Origin: Coemansia sp. RSA 487
Taxonomy: Eukaryota > Kickxellomycota > Kickxellomycetes > Kickxellales > Kickxellaceae
Assembly: GCA_027577595.1 (NCBI GenBank)
Contig: JANBRJ010000014.1
Coordinates: 124,001 to 188,000 of the forward strand
DNA: 64,000 nt
Direction of reading: 5' to 3'
Shown: positions 20,244 to 29,560 of the stretch, in pieces
How positions within the stretch are numbered: the stretch's first letter is position 1
How the letters are laid out: each line of letters starts with the position of its first letter
Made by a program: the position numbers and the translations under genes
The notes under the pieces: generated by a model
What the model was told of the DNA's origin: nothing
The model's input: the letters and a program-made list of their open reading frames with translations, nothing else
Database searches by the model: none

Positions 20244-22394
20244 TTAATGGCCTTTGACGTGCACGCAGGCAGCGCATGTGCGGCCGCGGGTGCACGAGCA
20301 CGCCGATACGCACTCGAACGGCGACGCCATCATACACGGGTGCGAAAAATGCGACGGCATGTCGGCCTCGGCAAACCCGTGCTTGAAGAAACTGCTCGAG
20401 TACGGGTTCGAGTGGAACGCAAAGTTGGCTGCCGACAGGTGGTACGCGAATGCTCGCGTGGCCTCTGGCGTGTACACTGGTCTGGATGAGGAGCTGTGCC
20501 GAAGTGGCTCCTCGATGTGGACCTTAACGTTTTCGGTGTACGTTGCAGCTCCAGCGCCGTGGTTGTTGCTAGGCCGTGGATGATGTGAGGGCGGCGGCGG
20601 CGGCGGCGCATGGTCCGTGACCTTGATGTTGATGGTCTCGCTTTGCTTGGTTCTGTTGGAGCTGGCGGAGCTGGAGCTGGCGGCGTCGGACTGCATTTCG
20701 TCCTCAATCTCGACGTGGATCGTTTCGTCGTCCGAGTCCCTGTTGTCGTTGACAGAGAACTTTACCTCGCTCTTGGTCTTCTTCTTCTTATCGCCTTCTT
20801 CCTTGACGGTTGTTGTGGTTGTTTCGACCTTGACCTCTTCTTTCTTGGTCTCCTCTTTCTTGATCTCCTCTTTCTTGGTCTCCTCCTTCTTTTCTATGGT
20901 GATCTCAATGTCCTCGGTCTTTTGCTTGCCGCCAGAATCTTCTTCGGTAATAGTGACAGTGAGCTCCTCACTCTCCTCTTCATTCTTCTTCTCCTCTCCC
21001 TTTTTCGTTGTGGTTGTGGTCGTTGTTGTGGTTGTGGTAGTCGAAGATGCATCGTCATCCTTCTCCTCGTCGACCTCTGCTATGGTTTCGGTGATAACAG
21101 TGGCGGGCTCTTGCTGTGGTGCTGGTGGAGGCGGCGGCGGCGGATTCTCTGCTGCAGTCTTCAGGGCATCGATGATCTTGACCTGCTCGGACGACAGCTG
21201 GTCAAAGTTGCGGGTCAGCTTGGTGCCCAGGCTATCAATGGCCAGAGCCAGGTTGGCGCCCATCATGGTGATAGCTTGGCGCAGGGCGTCGGTATCGCTG
21301 GTTCTGCCGTTGGCCGACCCTGGCGGCGAAGCCGCGGATTTGGGCGGGGATGTTGCGGGTTTAGGCGACGACGGCAGCTGTGTCTTGGTGCTTGATGTCG
21401 GGCTATCAGACGTCACCACAGCAGCAACAGAAGCTGCGTCTTCCTCTGTTTTGGCGGCAGAACTCGAGGCAGCCATCGCTGCTGCTGCGCTTGATGCTGC
21501 GGCTGCGGCTACAGCTGCTTCTGTAATATCTTCGACCGCCGAGCCCGAGGGCTTTGGCTTCTCCGCCATCTCTGGCTGCTCGTCCTGCTTCATATTCTCA
21601 AGCTGGATGTTAGTCAAATCCACATCCTCATCGGTAGACGCCTCGCTCACATCACTTGCTATGTTTGCCGGTGTGCCAGCTCCGCTAATAAACACGTTGG
21701 GTGTCTGCGAATATCCCCAAATACCGGCAATGGTGTCCAGGGCGCCGCTGTTGTTGATATTGAACGGTACTATACGCAGCTGCAACCTACTTCCGGGCTC
21801 AAAGAGATTGAACATTTCGCGTAGGTTATCGGTGCACGCAACACCTATTTCCTCATCATCAGTGTCTCTGTACATAAGCACGTAGTCAGAGTGCTTTGAC
21901 ATGCGCAGTTTCTCGGTGACCTGCTGTACAATGTCCTTGAACTCTTCGTACGGGTACACGTCATCCATCGTTGCTTCTCCCTTTGTGTTGACAAATTTGA
22001 TTCGAAACGGCATGTTTTGCGCATCCACCGCAAGACTGTCGCCAGTCCCGAGGGCTTCAGATTTTAGGCGGTTCAACCGCTCTGTCACTTGCTCCATTGA
22101 CCGTGAATCCACAATGCTGCTTGCTCCCGAAGGTGACGATCCGCCGGTGCCGTTGACCTTGACTGCACGCGACCTGCTGGCCTCTCCGCTTGCAACGCCG
22201 CCGCCTACCAGACTGGTGCGCGGTGTCGACCCTCGGCGCGCTTTGTTGCCACCCATACCCAGCCTGAGCTTATTGGCCACCCGTTCGCGCAAGGTTCGCG
22301 TTACTGTTGCATCGCCGTCGGGGAACGCAGTGTCGGTGGGCGATATGGGGTCCTCTGGCTGCTTGCCATTACCCGAATAGCGGTCCTCCGCCAT
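20244..22394 (-). CDS. PB1-domain protein with long low-complexity tail
   Basis: A 716-aa protein I do not recognise as an ortholog of a named gene. Residues about 129-213 form a PB1 domain (ubiquitin-like fold for heterodimeric signalling contacts): MPFRIKFVNTKGE start, an acidic DTDDEE turn like the OPCA motif, and a closing RLQLRIVPFN. Before it is a Ser/Gly-rich head. After it come Ala/Ser-rich and Pro-rich stretches, a 12-residue Thr run, and a charged array of KKEE-type repeats with TTTTTVKEE (about 480-560). The C-terminal 100 residues are His/Ser-rich and end with a small cysteine cluster (CSCTRGRTCAACVH). The KIKFVN-like start recalls PB1 proteins joined to kinase or NADPH-oxidase modules, but no such domain is present. 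It may be a scaffold. Start ATG at 22394; one exon. Confidence 0.7.
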   Translation of the reverse strand: MAEDRYSGNGKQPEDPISPTDTAFPDGDATVTRTLRERVANKLRLGMGGNKARRGSTPRTSLVGGGVASGEASRSRAVKVNGTGGSSPSGASSIVDSRSMEQVTERLNRLKSEALGTGDSLAVDAQNMPFRIKFVNTKGEATMDDVYPYEEFKDIVQQVTEKLRMSKHSDYVLMYRDTDDEEIGVACTDNLREMFNLFEPGSRLQLRIVPFNINNSGALDTIAGIWGYSQTPNVFISGAGTPANIASDVSEASTDEDVDLTNIQLENMKQDEQPEMAEKPKPSGSAVEDITEAAVAAAAASSAAAAMAASSSAAKTEEDAASVAAVVTSDSPTSSTKTQLPSSPKPATSPPKSAASPPGSANGRTSDTDALRQAITMMGANLALAIDSLGTKLTRNFDQLSSEQVKIIDALKTAAENPPPPPPPAPQQEPATVITETIAEVDEEKDDDASSTTTTTTTTTTTTKKGEEKKNEEESEELTVTITEEDSGGKQKTEDIEITIEKKEETKKEEIKKEETKKEEVKVETTTTTVKEEGDKKKKTKSEVKFSVNDNRDSDDETIHVEIEDEMQSDAASSSSASSNRTKQSETINIKVTDHAPPPPPPSHHPRPSNNHGAGAATYTENVKVHIEEPLRHSSSSRPVYTPEATRAFAYHLSAANFAFHSNPYSSSFFKHGFAEADMPSHFSHPCMMASPFECVSACSCTRGRTCAACVHVKGH

Positions 22395-23199
22395 GTTTTT
22401 CTATATGGTAATATCGGCAAATAAGTAAATAAATAACAGGAGCCTTTTTTGTTGGCCAAATGTAATAATATAGTGAAATTAAGAAAAAGGGAAAGACAAT
22501 GAATATAGTGCAGAAAAAAAAGTCTTTAGTTTAGTTTATAACTGCGCAATACAATAGTAGAAAGGAAAAAATAAAAAAGAAAGCAAAAGAAAATCTGGGA
22601 TTCAAAACGAAGAAAAAGGCCCCTTTATCATAAGAGTTTTTCACTTTCCTCCCTTTCGTTTAGCCCGTTGTGCAAAACGAAAAAAAGACATTGCGCTTTG
22701 GTATCCTCTGTATCCGAATAGCCAGACACATACGGGACCCTCTCTTCCCCATTTTAAAATACAATGGTTGCTTTCATAAAGCAGGAAAATGCAATGAGAA
22801 CCGAATTGCACAATAAAAGCTATGCATTTTCTCCCCTTGCTGCTTGCTTTAATTGAGAACAGGGGAGAAAAGCCCTAAGAAATCGCCTGCAAAGAGAGGT
22901 ATAGTGCTGCTGTTCTCATTGGTGGCATGTGAGCCATGATGTCTCAATGCAGCTCAGCTCTGAGATCTCAGAGAAAAAACATCAACGAAGCAGCGGCGAG
23001 GCACAAAATCAAATGTTTCCCATATTTGCGCACCGCTTGTTGAGTATATGCCACATATCATATACATGAGCACGTTGATGGAGGGGGGAGAGTTTAAACG
23101 GCATGTATTGACTGTTTGAACTAAAAAGAACATACGTTTAGCACCACTCATCTTTTCTTAGCGTTCAACAAGACGTTCTATTTAATATCCTCTATAACA
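22395..23199. other. Divergent intergenic region with a 16-nt palindrome
   Basis: 805 nt between the starts of the PB1 gene (minus) and the dehydrogenase gene (plus). It should hold both promoters. A perfect 16-nt palindrome, CTCTGAGATCTCAGAG, lies at 22958-22973. No coding frame is supported. Confidence 0.45.
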
Positions 23200-23949
23200 A
23201 TGCCTGACGTAGTTATAGTCACTGGTGCATCCAAGGGTATTGGGCGACAAGTATGCGTACACCTGCTCGCCACCCACGCTGATCTCATAGTGGTGGCAAC
23301 CGCCCGGTCAGCCACGCCTCTATTGGAGCTCCAAGCACAGACAGATGCAGCACGACTGATCCCTGTTGTCGGAGACATCACAAGCGAATCCACACAGCAC
23401 CAGGTGATTCACATGGCCAAGGAAGCTGGCCGGGTTTGTGCGCTGGTCAACAATGCCGCACGCATGGCGCCCACGGGACGACTGCTCGACATTGCACCCG
23501 CTGCGTGGCAGACAGTGTGGGCGACAAATTTCATGGCAGCACAGGTGCTCATCCATGGCATCGCCGACCACCTAGTTCAGGGCGGTGCGCGGATCGTCAA
23601 CGTCACTTCGTCTACTAGCCAGGGCCCTGTACGTGGGTTTGCGGCCTACGGGACCACTAAGGTTGCACTCAACTATCTGACGCAGGCTATTGCTCTCGAG
23701 TATCCACAGATCACAGCTGTTGCCTTCTACCCTGGTGTCGTGGACACTGCGATGAACAAGGATGCACTTGCCGCCGCCCAGTCGTATGACAACGAAAGCA
23801 TGGGTACTGTTGTGGACAAGCTGCAAGCGCCTATCCCGGTGCAGCTTCCTGCAACCATTATTGCTAATCTGGCAATGCGTGCAAACCCCGCGCTGTCCGG
23901 CAAGTACCTTGTGTACAGCGACGCTGAGATGGCATCGTACTCCACATAA
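23200..23949 (+). CDS. Short-chain dehydrogenase/reductase
   Basis: A 249-aa classical SDR, an NAD(P)H-dependent oxidoreductase. The nucleotide-binding TGASKGIG is at about residues 8-15. NNAA in the conserved LVNNAARMAP follows, then the catalytic Ser in NVTSSTSQGPVRGF and YGTTK as the YxxxK pair. The region ending YPGVVDTAMNKD resembles the yeast Irc24/YIR036C (benzil-reductase) subgroup, which reduces alpha-dicarbonyls and other small carbonyls. The C-terminus is short and the length is typical. Basic residues after the glycine motif (ATARSA) favour NADPH. No signal or membrane segment, so probably cytosolic. The substrate is not predictable. It is convergent with the next gene with only 63 nt between stops. 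Confidence 0.9.
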   Translation: MPDVVIVTGASKGIGRQVCVHLLATHADLIVVATARSATPLLELQAQTDAARLIPVVGDITSESTQHQVIHMAKEAGRVCALVNNAARMAPTGRLLDIAPAAWQTVWATNFMAAQVLIHGIADHLVQGGARIVNVTSSTSQGPVRGFAAYGTTKVALNYLTQAIALEYPQITAVAFYPGVVDTAMNKDALAAAQSYDNESMGTVVDKLQAPIPVQLPATIIANLAMRANPALSGKYLVYSDAEMASYST

Positions 23950-24012
23950 AGGAAGCACAAATAGCTGTTTACACATAGCCACATTCTATTTTATCAGAAT
24001 GTATACACTCTG

Positions 24013-25377
24013 TTAGACTGTTAGTAAACACGAGTAATCAACCAGATGTAGCATATCGCCAGCAGACACCGCACAAACGTCGGCGCTGGTGGCAATCCAC
24101 GCATCCTGGATCACTGCACCCGTGGTGCGCACAGTGAAGAGCCGCTCTCCAAGTGGCATCCGGCACACTGCTGCCATCTGGCGGCATGGTGAGAGGATCA
24201 CGCAAACCTTGGGCGTGCCGCACAGCCAAACCCAGCCCCTCGGAAACCTGGTTTTGTGCACAGCCACTGGTCCCACAGCAGCGGCGGCAGCAGTAGCAGA
24301 AGTAGCGTGTGCATCGAGGCTGTAGAACACTGTGCCTGTGGGGCCAGGCAAGCACAGGACGGGGCGCTCTGGCGGAAGCCGAAGCCCTACTACACCAGAA
24401 GCCATGCTTGGCGAGCCTGCCGCCACCACTGCCGCGTGCCACCGCCACGACGGCATCACCGGCGGCAGAATTCGGGACATATCGTGCGGGTACACAGTGC
24501 ACTGGTTTTTGCCCACTGCAAACCAGAACGTGTGCTCGGGTTGCGCGCAGATTCCTAGCCCTATAGACCCTTCCTCACAGTCGATCCACCGCAGATCCAG
24601 TACACGGCCCCCTATAGTGCGTGTTGGTGATTCGGTGACCCGCACCATGCGCTGCGCTTTCTGAGCACCCCTATGCCGCGCCTCAGGAGAAATGGTCCAT
24701 GAGCGCAGCACCCCGCCAGATGCGCCTACGTCTGGAGCCGCCACACAGGCAATGTGCGTGCCTCTAGCAATGACCATGGCTTCCGCCCACCCAAGCGCTG
24801 AATCCATCACCACAAGTTCGCCCAGCTCATGCTCCGCAACAATAGCGTTGTCAGCACACACGTCCAGCACGCAGAGCACCAATACCCTTGTCCCCAAGGC
24901 CGTTGCGGTTCTGCTGCTGACAATGCCCAGCAGCCCGTGATCTATCCACCACGTGCGTAGCATGTCGCCTGGAAGCGTCGGCGCCCAGACCACTTGCCCA
25001 CCGTCTAAGCCATTGCCGTCAAACCTAATCACGCTGAGCGCATCACCTGCATGCTCGATTACACAGAAGCTATTTGCACACGTTCCCCTAACTACGTCGA
25101 TCTTCTTGGGTGCTTCTGTGAATGCAATGCACGCCGCTTCCATTTGCTTGTGACTATTATCGACCTCTCCATTATGTTCCACTCGGACATTGACAACTCT
25201 GGTGGGTCTATTGCTGAAATTTCCGTTTACGCGCGTAATAGCCTTGTTATTCTCGTCCCTTGTTGGGTTAGTATGCTGTGGCGATAGCTGCACGGTTGTC
25301 TCGAATGCCATATTAAAAAACACCACGTCAGAGCTTTGTGCTCTTTCCAGCCACGTTCGTCGATTCACTGTACCCAT
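24013..25377 (-). CDS. Unrecognised protein, possible beta-propeller
   Basis: A 454-aa protein with no family I recognise. It has no membrane segment and no low-complexity domain apart from a short Ala run near 372-378 (ATAAAAAVG). The composition (short hydrophobic strands ending in polar turns, repeated Trp/Val/Leu blocks such as VLDLRWIDC, HTFWFAVGKNQC, GWVWLCG and VCVILSPC) suggests repeated beta strands of a degenerate WD-like propeller. That is inference from pattern only. The N-terminal MG is not followed by a myristoylation consensus. Codon use and the absence of stops over 454 codons show it is real. Start ATG at 25377. It lies 148 nt upstream of the AAR2 stop codon end, on the same strand (AAR2 is transcribed first). 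Confidence 0.6.
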   Translation of the reverse strand: MGTVNRRTWLERAQSSDVVFFNMAFETTVQLSPQHTNPTRDENNKAITRVNGNFSNRPTRVVNVRVEHNGEVDNSHKQMEAACIAFTEAPKKIDVVRGTCANSFCVIEHAGDALSVIRFDGNGLDGGQVVWAPTLPGDMLRTWWIDHGLLGIVSSRTATALGTRVLVLCVLDVCADNAIVAEHELGELVVMDSALGWAEAMVIARGTHIACVAAPDVGASGGVLRSWTISPEARHRGAQKAQRMVRVTESPTRTIGGRVLDLRWIDCEEGSIGLGICAQPEHTFWFAVGKNQCTVYPHDMSRILPPVMPSWRWHAAVVAAGSPSMASGVVGLRLPPERPVLCLPGPTGTVFYSLDAHATSATAAAAAVGPVAVHKTRFPRGWVWLCGTPKVCVILSPCRQMAAVCRMPLGERLFTVRTTGAVIQDAWIATSADVCAVSAGDMLHLVDYSCLLTV

Positions 25378-25416
25378 TCTTTGTGGTCAAACTAATAAAC
25401 TATACACAAACTAGAG

Positions 25417-25440
25417 AAAATAAATAAATAAATAAATAAA
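25417..25440. repeat. (AAAT)n microsatellite
   Basis: About six tandem AAAT units in the short spacer between the 454-aa gene and AAR2. A simple sequence repeat with no evident role. Confidence 0.8.
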
Positions 25441-25525
25441 CGAGAAAGAGAAAAGAAAACAGGAAAACCATTTTCCGCAGCAACAAACCGTTCTCATAAA
25501 ATCACCCAGATTACTTGATCAAAAT

Positions 25526-26719
25526 CTACAGATCGACGATCTGTGGCGCATACTCGCCTGCTTCCATGTCTGCTTCTTCCTGGAGCTCCTTTCCGCAAGG
25601 CAACGTCCACTCAAACTTGTCAGCAAGGAGCGTTCTCAGCCCACCAATCAACCTGTCCAGCTCCTTGTTCTCGCACGGACACTCGTAGAGATTCAGTACG
25701 AACGAGGACAAAAGCGAAGCAACGAAATTCTCGTCCTGGTCAAACACCATGGCCACAAAGTCCTCGGGACACTCATCGAGCTGGAATCTCAAGATGTTTA
25801 GCAACGGCACAAAGACGGTTGTGACCAGCTCGCGGTTCTCCAAGGCACTCGAACTACCTAGAACCAAATGCATCAACCGTTTCCAGTGCTCCAGCCCCGT
25901 AAAGTTCTGGCCCACTAGGATGGCTAGAAACGAGAGTTGGAATTCGCCCAAAAGACTCTCTGCCGCAGCCGCCGCCCTACCATTCCATTTTGTACGGAGA
26001 ATTTCACAAAGCAGCCATGTCTTGTCTACGCTGTATTGCCGTATAAGTGCGGGCTCTGCATTCTGGGGAAACGAGTGGCGGATATCGATAAGCGGGAACT
26101 CAAACTTGTCCGTCACCGTGTCAGTCGCTATGTTTTCCAAGAACGACTCCTGTGTAGCCATCGACCCCGACGAACGCTGTTGTTTGGCCAGCAGTTTGCG
26201 CGCTCGCTCCATTTCCTCGTCCTCGTACACCGATCCTGTGGCTGATGAAAAACACCCACCCGAAGGCAACACTCTGGCTACCATGGATGCCGTTATATGG
26301 TTGGAGAGCCGTGTCCACCGCGCATATGAAGTCCCCACGTGTTCCCCGTCCCGAGCAATTCCCACCGGATATGCGCCCAAGCGAGGGTCCAAATCCCTTA
26401 GATTTGCACGGATCCGCTCGACATCCTCTGCGGTATTAAGATCATTTAGTTGCTCGGTCTGAGCGTCCCATCGCCGCACCACGAGCTCTCCCAAACCGAA
26501 CGCATGGAAAAACCCGCATCGCATACCCGTTTCTCCGTGCTTATCATTGGCGCTGTAGTGGATGTAGTGAATCCCTGGCGGAATCATCTTTAATCCGTTG
26601 AAAAGAGGCCCTGTTTCCCATGTATCCAAGTCTATTCCAAACTCGATCCCTTGTGGCGCATCAAGAATCACCAGGCATGCGCCTTGCGAAAAAAGCGTTC
26701 TAGCTGTATCTTGATCCAT
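25526..26719 (-). CDS. AAR2: AAR2, U5 snRNP assembly factor
   Basis: A 397-aa AAR2 family protein. AAR2 holds Prp8 in the cytoplasmic U5 snRNP precursor and is replaced by Brr2 on maturation. The N-terminal beta domain shows the family signature: LVILDAPQGIEFGIDLDTW, then MIPPGIHYIHYSA, then GMRCGFFHAF. The helical C-terminal half includes LLCEILRTKWNGRAAAAAESLLGEFQLSFLAILVGQNFTGLEHWK (only parts quoted elsewhere) of the kind seen in Prp8-binding AAR2. The length fits. The ATG at 26719 is chosen because the codon just before it is GTG. Divergent from the deaminase gene, 920 nt away. Confidence 0.93.
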   Translation of the reverse strand: MDQDTARTLFSQGACLVILDAPQGIEFGIDLDTWETGPLFNGLKMIPPGIHYIHYSANDKHGETGMRCGFFHAFGLGELVVRRWDAQTEQLNDLNTAEDVERIRANLRDLDPRLGAYPVGIARDGEHVGTSYARWTRLSNHITASMVARVLPSGGCFSSATGSVYEDEEMERARKLLAKQQRSSGSMATQESFLENIATDTVTDKFEFPLIDIRHSFPQNAEPALIRQYSVDKTWLLCEILRTKWNGRAAAAAESLLGEFQLSFLAILVGQNFTGLEHWKRLMHLVLGSSSALENRELVTTVFVPLLNILRFQLDECPEDFVAMVFDQDENFVASLLSSFVLNLYECPCENKELDRLIGGLRTLLADKFEWTLPCGKELQEEADMEAGEYAPQIVDL

Positions 26720-27639
26720 CACTCTTTATATAGAAGGTGTTAGTGACTAATATACGGTATATAAAATTGGGTAAAAGCAAACAAAAAATCACGTCATTTC
26801 AAATCACACGGAGAAATTCAAAAAAACTAAAAAAAAAGGATCCTGAATCCGGATATCGGTCTGAAATGTGGGACTGTTTCCATTGGCGGTTTTTTTTATT
26901 GACAACATAATGTGATTGGCAAATAATGGCGAGATTACGAAACAGAGTTTCTGCTTTTTTTTTAACTTTTCTGTTTCTGAATACATCCTTATTCAAAATG
27001 GTTTTTATTTATTTTTTCAAAAGAAAAAATAAAAGTGAGCAATATTTGCATAAAGTACAACGGGTATGACGTGTAGTTGGTAACACCGCTTTGAATACAC
27101 AGCTCTTTTGGAGCCGCGATCCCCAAAAACAAAAAACGACAGTTTTAAACAAAATTGAAAGAGGAAAAAAGGGATTGCATATACTGTGCAACGCAAATGG
27201 AGCCTTCCGTCTGCAAGCAGATCCGACAAAGATTACATGCCAAAATCGCTCTTCTTTCGTGGTAGGATTATTGCGCATATCCTGCAATGCAGCCTTATTG
27301 TCCAAAGCAAAAAGAATAGATATACTTGTGGAAGCCACCACTATTTCGCCCTTTAATTAACTTTTGAACAATATTTATCAGACAAAGGGGGGTTTTCTTC
27401 TGCAGGCCATATATATATAGTTCCACCAGGTGACACTGCTGAGTTAGCAATCTTTTCTCTTTCTTTTTCTTGTTTTCCTTTTTATTTTACACTCTTTACG
27501 CCTTGGTATATTCTAATTTTTTGCCTTTCTCTCTTGCAACATAGACTAAACGAAAATAAACACGAACAGGGAGAGAAAAAGCAACAAAAAAATTGAAACG
27601 AAATAGCAAGACGATATATTTTTTAGTCTCTTTACGAAA
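26720..27639. other. Divergent promoter region, AAR2 and deaminase
   Basis: 920 nt, AT-rich with many T and A runs. TATATATA near 27411 lies about 230 nt before the deaminase ATG. Pyrimidine-rich leader sequence occupies about 27450-27540. No coding frame is supported. Confidence 0.4.
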
Positions 27640-28158
27640 ATGGCTGATGACACACAAACTATCACCCCAGGATCCTTTACTGTCATCAGCACCAACGATG
27701 GATCCAAGCAAGTCGAGATCCACATAGAGTTGATGCGCCTCGCCATTCTCCAAGCAGAAATGGCCACACCCAACGACAACGCCTTTAACACCGGCATTAT
27801 CATCGTCAACGGCATGACGCCCATTTCCGAGGGCCGCTCGCGCGAGTCAAACCTGGACAAACATGCCGCTGAAATCGCAATCATAAAGGCCAAGCACAGC
27901 CAGACTGCACGGCTGCTCTCGGGCTCTACAATGTACACCACAATGGAGCCATGCTCGTCCACAAAAGTGTCCAAAGTTCCTTGCACTTCGCACATCATTA
28001 GTGCAGGCGTTAGGACTGTGGTCATTGGCGTCAAGGAGCCAGAGTCCTTTGTCAACTGCAGGGGAGTCGAGACCCTGTGCGCTGCAGGCATTGACGTTGT
28101 ACATCTTCGTCTGTTGCAAGAAAAATGTCTTGCTACAAACATCCATCTTCTTACTTAG
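27640..28158 (+). CDS. Rib2/RibD-type deaminase domain protein
   Basis: A 172-aa protein with the cytidine-deaminase fold. The second zinc motif is of the fungal Rib2 (DRAP deaminase) type: MYTTMEPCSSTKVSKVPC, with cysteines C105 and C115 nine residues apart. It continues ISAGVRTVVIGVKEP and GVETLCAAGIDVVHL as in Rib2/RibD. Rib2 deaminates the ribitylated pyrimidine of riboflavin synthesis. The first zinc motif is odd: it reads H75-A-A-E78 in place of the usual H-A-E, so metal binding or activity may be changed. No reductase or pseudouridine-synthase domain is attached. The ATG at 27640 follows a long pyrimidine-rich leader. It may be the sole Rib2 of this genome or a Rib2-like paralog; the sequence does not decide. 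Confidence 0.75.
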   Translation: MADDTQTITPGSFTVISTNDGSKQVEIHIELMRLAILQAEMATPNDNAFNTGIIIVNGMTPISEGRSRESNLDKHAAEIAIIKAKHSQTARLLSGSTMYTTMEPCSSTKVSKVPCTSHIISAGVRTVVIGVKEPESFVNCRGVETLCAAGIDVVHLRLLQEKCLATNIHLLT

Positions 28159-28337
28159 GCCTCCCCTTTTCCTCTCTGTGTATCTTTCATTTCTTATTTG
28201 TCCTCATTCATAATTTTAGAATACAAAAACAAACAAAAACAGTGGATACCAAAGAAGCGAATTTAAATACTGGATACCAAATGACTGCAATATAAACCTA
28301 TACATATTTAGACTAAACTGAAAAAAGCTAAACATAA

Positions 28338-29168
28338 CTAGAAGCTAAACTCGTACGTGTTAGTGGATGCATTGAATTGCGCACGAGATATTGGGTCCAG
28401 ATACACCCGCTTCTCGTCCTTAGACGAAAATGGTGGTCTGTCTTTAACCTGGACAAATGGATGGTTGCCAATAAGCGTGTCCTACCAGTAGCGATACGGC
28501 TTGGCATGATTCACGGCCAACTTCCAGTTGTACTCGTTTAGTTCGTTGTGATGCAATATGGCAAGCAAGCAGTCAGGATGGATGATCAAGAGTTCCCTGC
28601 CCACTTGCCCAAACCCAAACGACATGAGCATCGCTGCCTTAATACCAGGCGTCTGAATACTCTTGGACATGTAAAGCGCATAGTCATATTTCTTCAGCTT
28701 ACTGTCAGTGTTGTCTGCATTGCGATTGCCTGGAATAATACCTGTGCGCAGACATCGCAAGACGCCGTTGAGCATAAACATTGCCGCCGGACCCTTTGGA
28801 TGCCCGGTTAGCCACTTTTGGCAGACTACTGGAACCACATTTCCTGGAGTGCGGCCAAGATGCTTCATTTGAGCACTAACCACCTCCGACTCGTTTACAC
28901 CGTTGGTAGGCGTGGATGTGCCGTGGAAGTAAGCGAGCCCAATGTCGTCAACAGACAACTCCCAGACAGAAAGGCTACCACGTACTGGCGATATCTGGCT
29001 GTTGTTTTTCCAAAACTCGTTGCCCCAGATATTCTGCGCGTGCGACCTTTGCAGCTGGTACTCATGCTTGATCTGGGATATGTGTTCCATGTTTACAGCA
29101 TCATCGACATCCTGCTTCTCCATTGTATCCAAGAAGGCTAGCTGACGGCCAAGCTTTTGACGACGATA
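28338..29168 (-). pseudogene. 5'-truncated fatty acid synthase alpha relic (ketoacyl synthase end)
   Basis: A host gene fragment matching the C-terminal part of the ketoacyl synthase domain of fungal type I fatty acid synthase alpha. Recognisable blocks in order are RRQKLGRQLAFLDTMEKQD, NEFWKNNSQISPVRGSL, VDDIGLAYFHGTSTPTN (catalytic His), LTGHPKGPAAMFMLNGVL (second His), IIPGNRNADN and SIQTPGIKAAMLMSFGFG. One TAG (28482-28484) interrupts the frame after KPYRYW. The same frame then continues for 47 codons with family-like sequence (VYLDPISRAQF) to a stop at 28338. The TAG sits where Gln would fit (CAG to TAG). Everything upstream of the ketoacyl synthase end, including the nucleophile Cys, is missing, and only about 390 nt separate it from the next gene. 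It cannot encode a working synthase. Confidence 0.8.
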
Positions 29169-29560
29169 ACCAATGTCCAATATGCAAATATAGCAGCTAA
29201 GCCTAAATATCATGTTCATCAGGCCATTTTGAATCCTCGTCACACTTCAAATGAATTCCACACTTCGATCACAGGCAAAATATAGATCCAACTACAGTAC
29301 TTCTCTGCCTAGAAAAAGTTCAAAAACAAGAATAAAAACTCCATCCAACAAAACCTGACAACGTAATACACGAACATTACATAATGTACCAAGGATAAAC
29401 AACCATCGACAACCAAGCTCCATCGCATGGTGGTAGTTTGCCTTCTTATTGCTCCCATCCATACCGTGCTCGCTGGAACATGCATCCAATAAGTAAAGGC
29501 AAGAACATTCAAACAAGAACTGAAAACACACCTTGAGAGAGGAATATACGATCTTTTATG
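29169..29560. other. Spacer between the FAS relic and the KH-domain gene
   Basis: About 390 nt. Short open frames here show no homology to fatty acid synthase or other families. It contains the 3' end of the KH-domain gene transcript. Confidence 0.35.

Noticed and set aside
20610-21885. Long plus-strand frames opposite the PB1 gene
   Set aside because: They mirror the low-complexity repeats of the real gene in another frame; the PB1 domain is only on the minus strand.
25360-25377. N-myristoylation start in the 454-aa protein
   Set aside because: It starts MG, but position 6 is Arg, not the Ser/Thr expected in the consensus.
28338-29243. A functional short ketoacyl synthase
   Set aside because: The nucleophile cysteine and the first half of the domain are missing, so it cannot work as an independent synthase.
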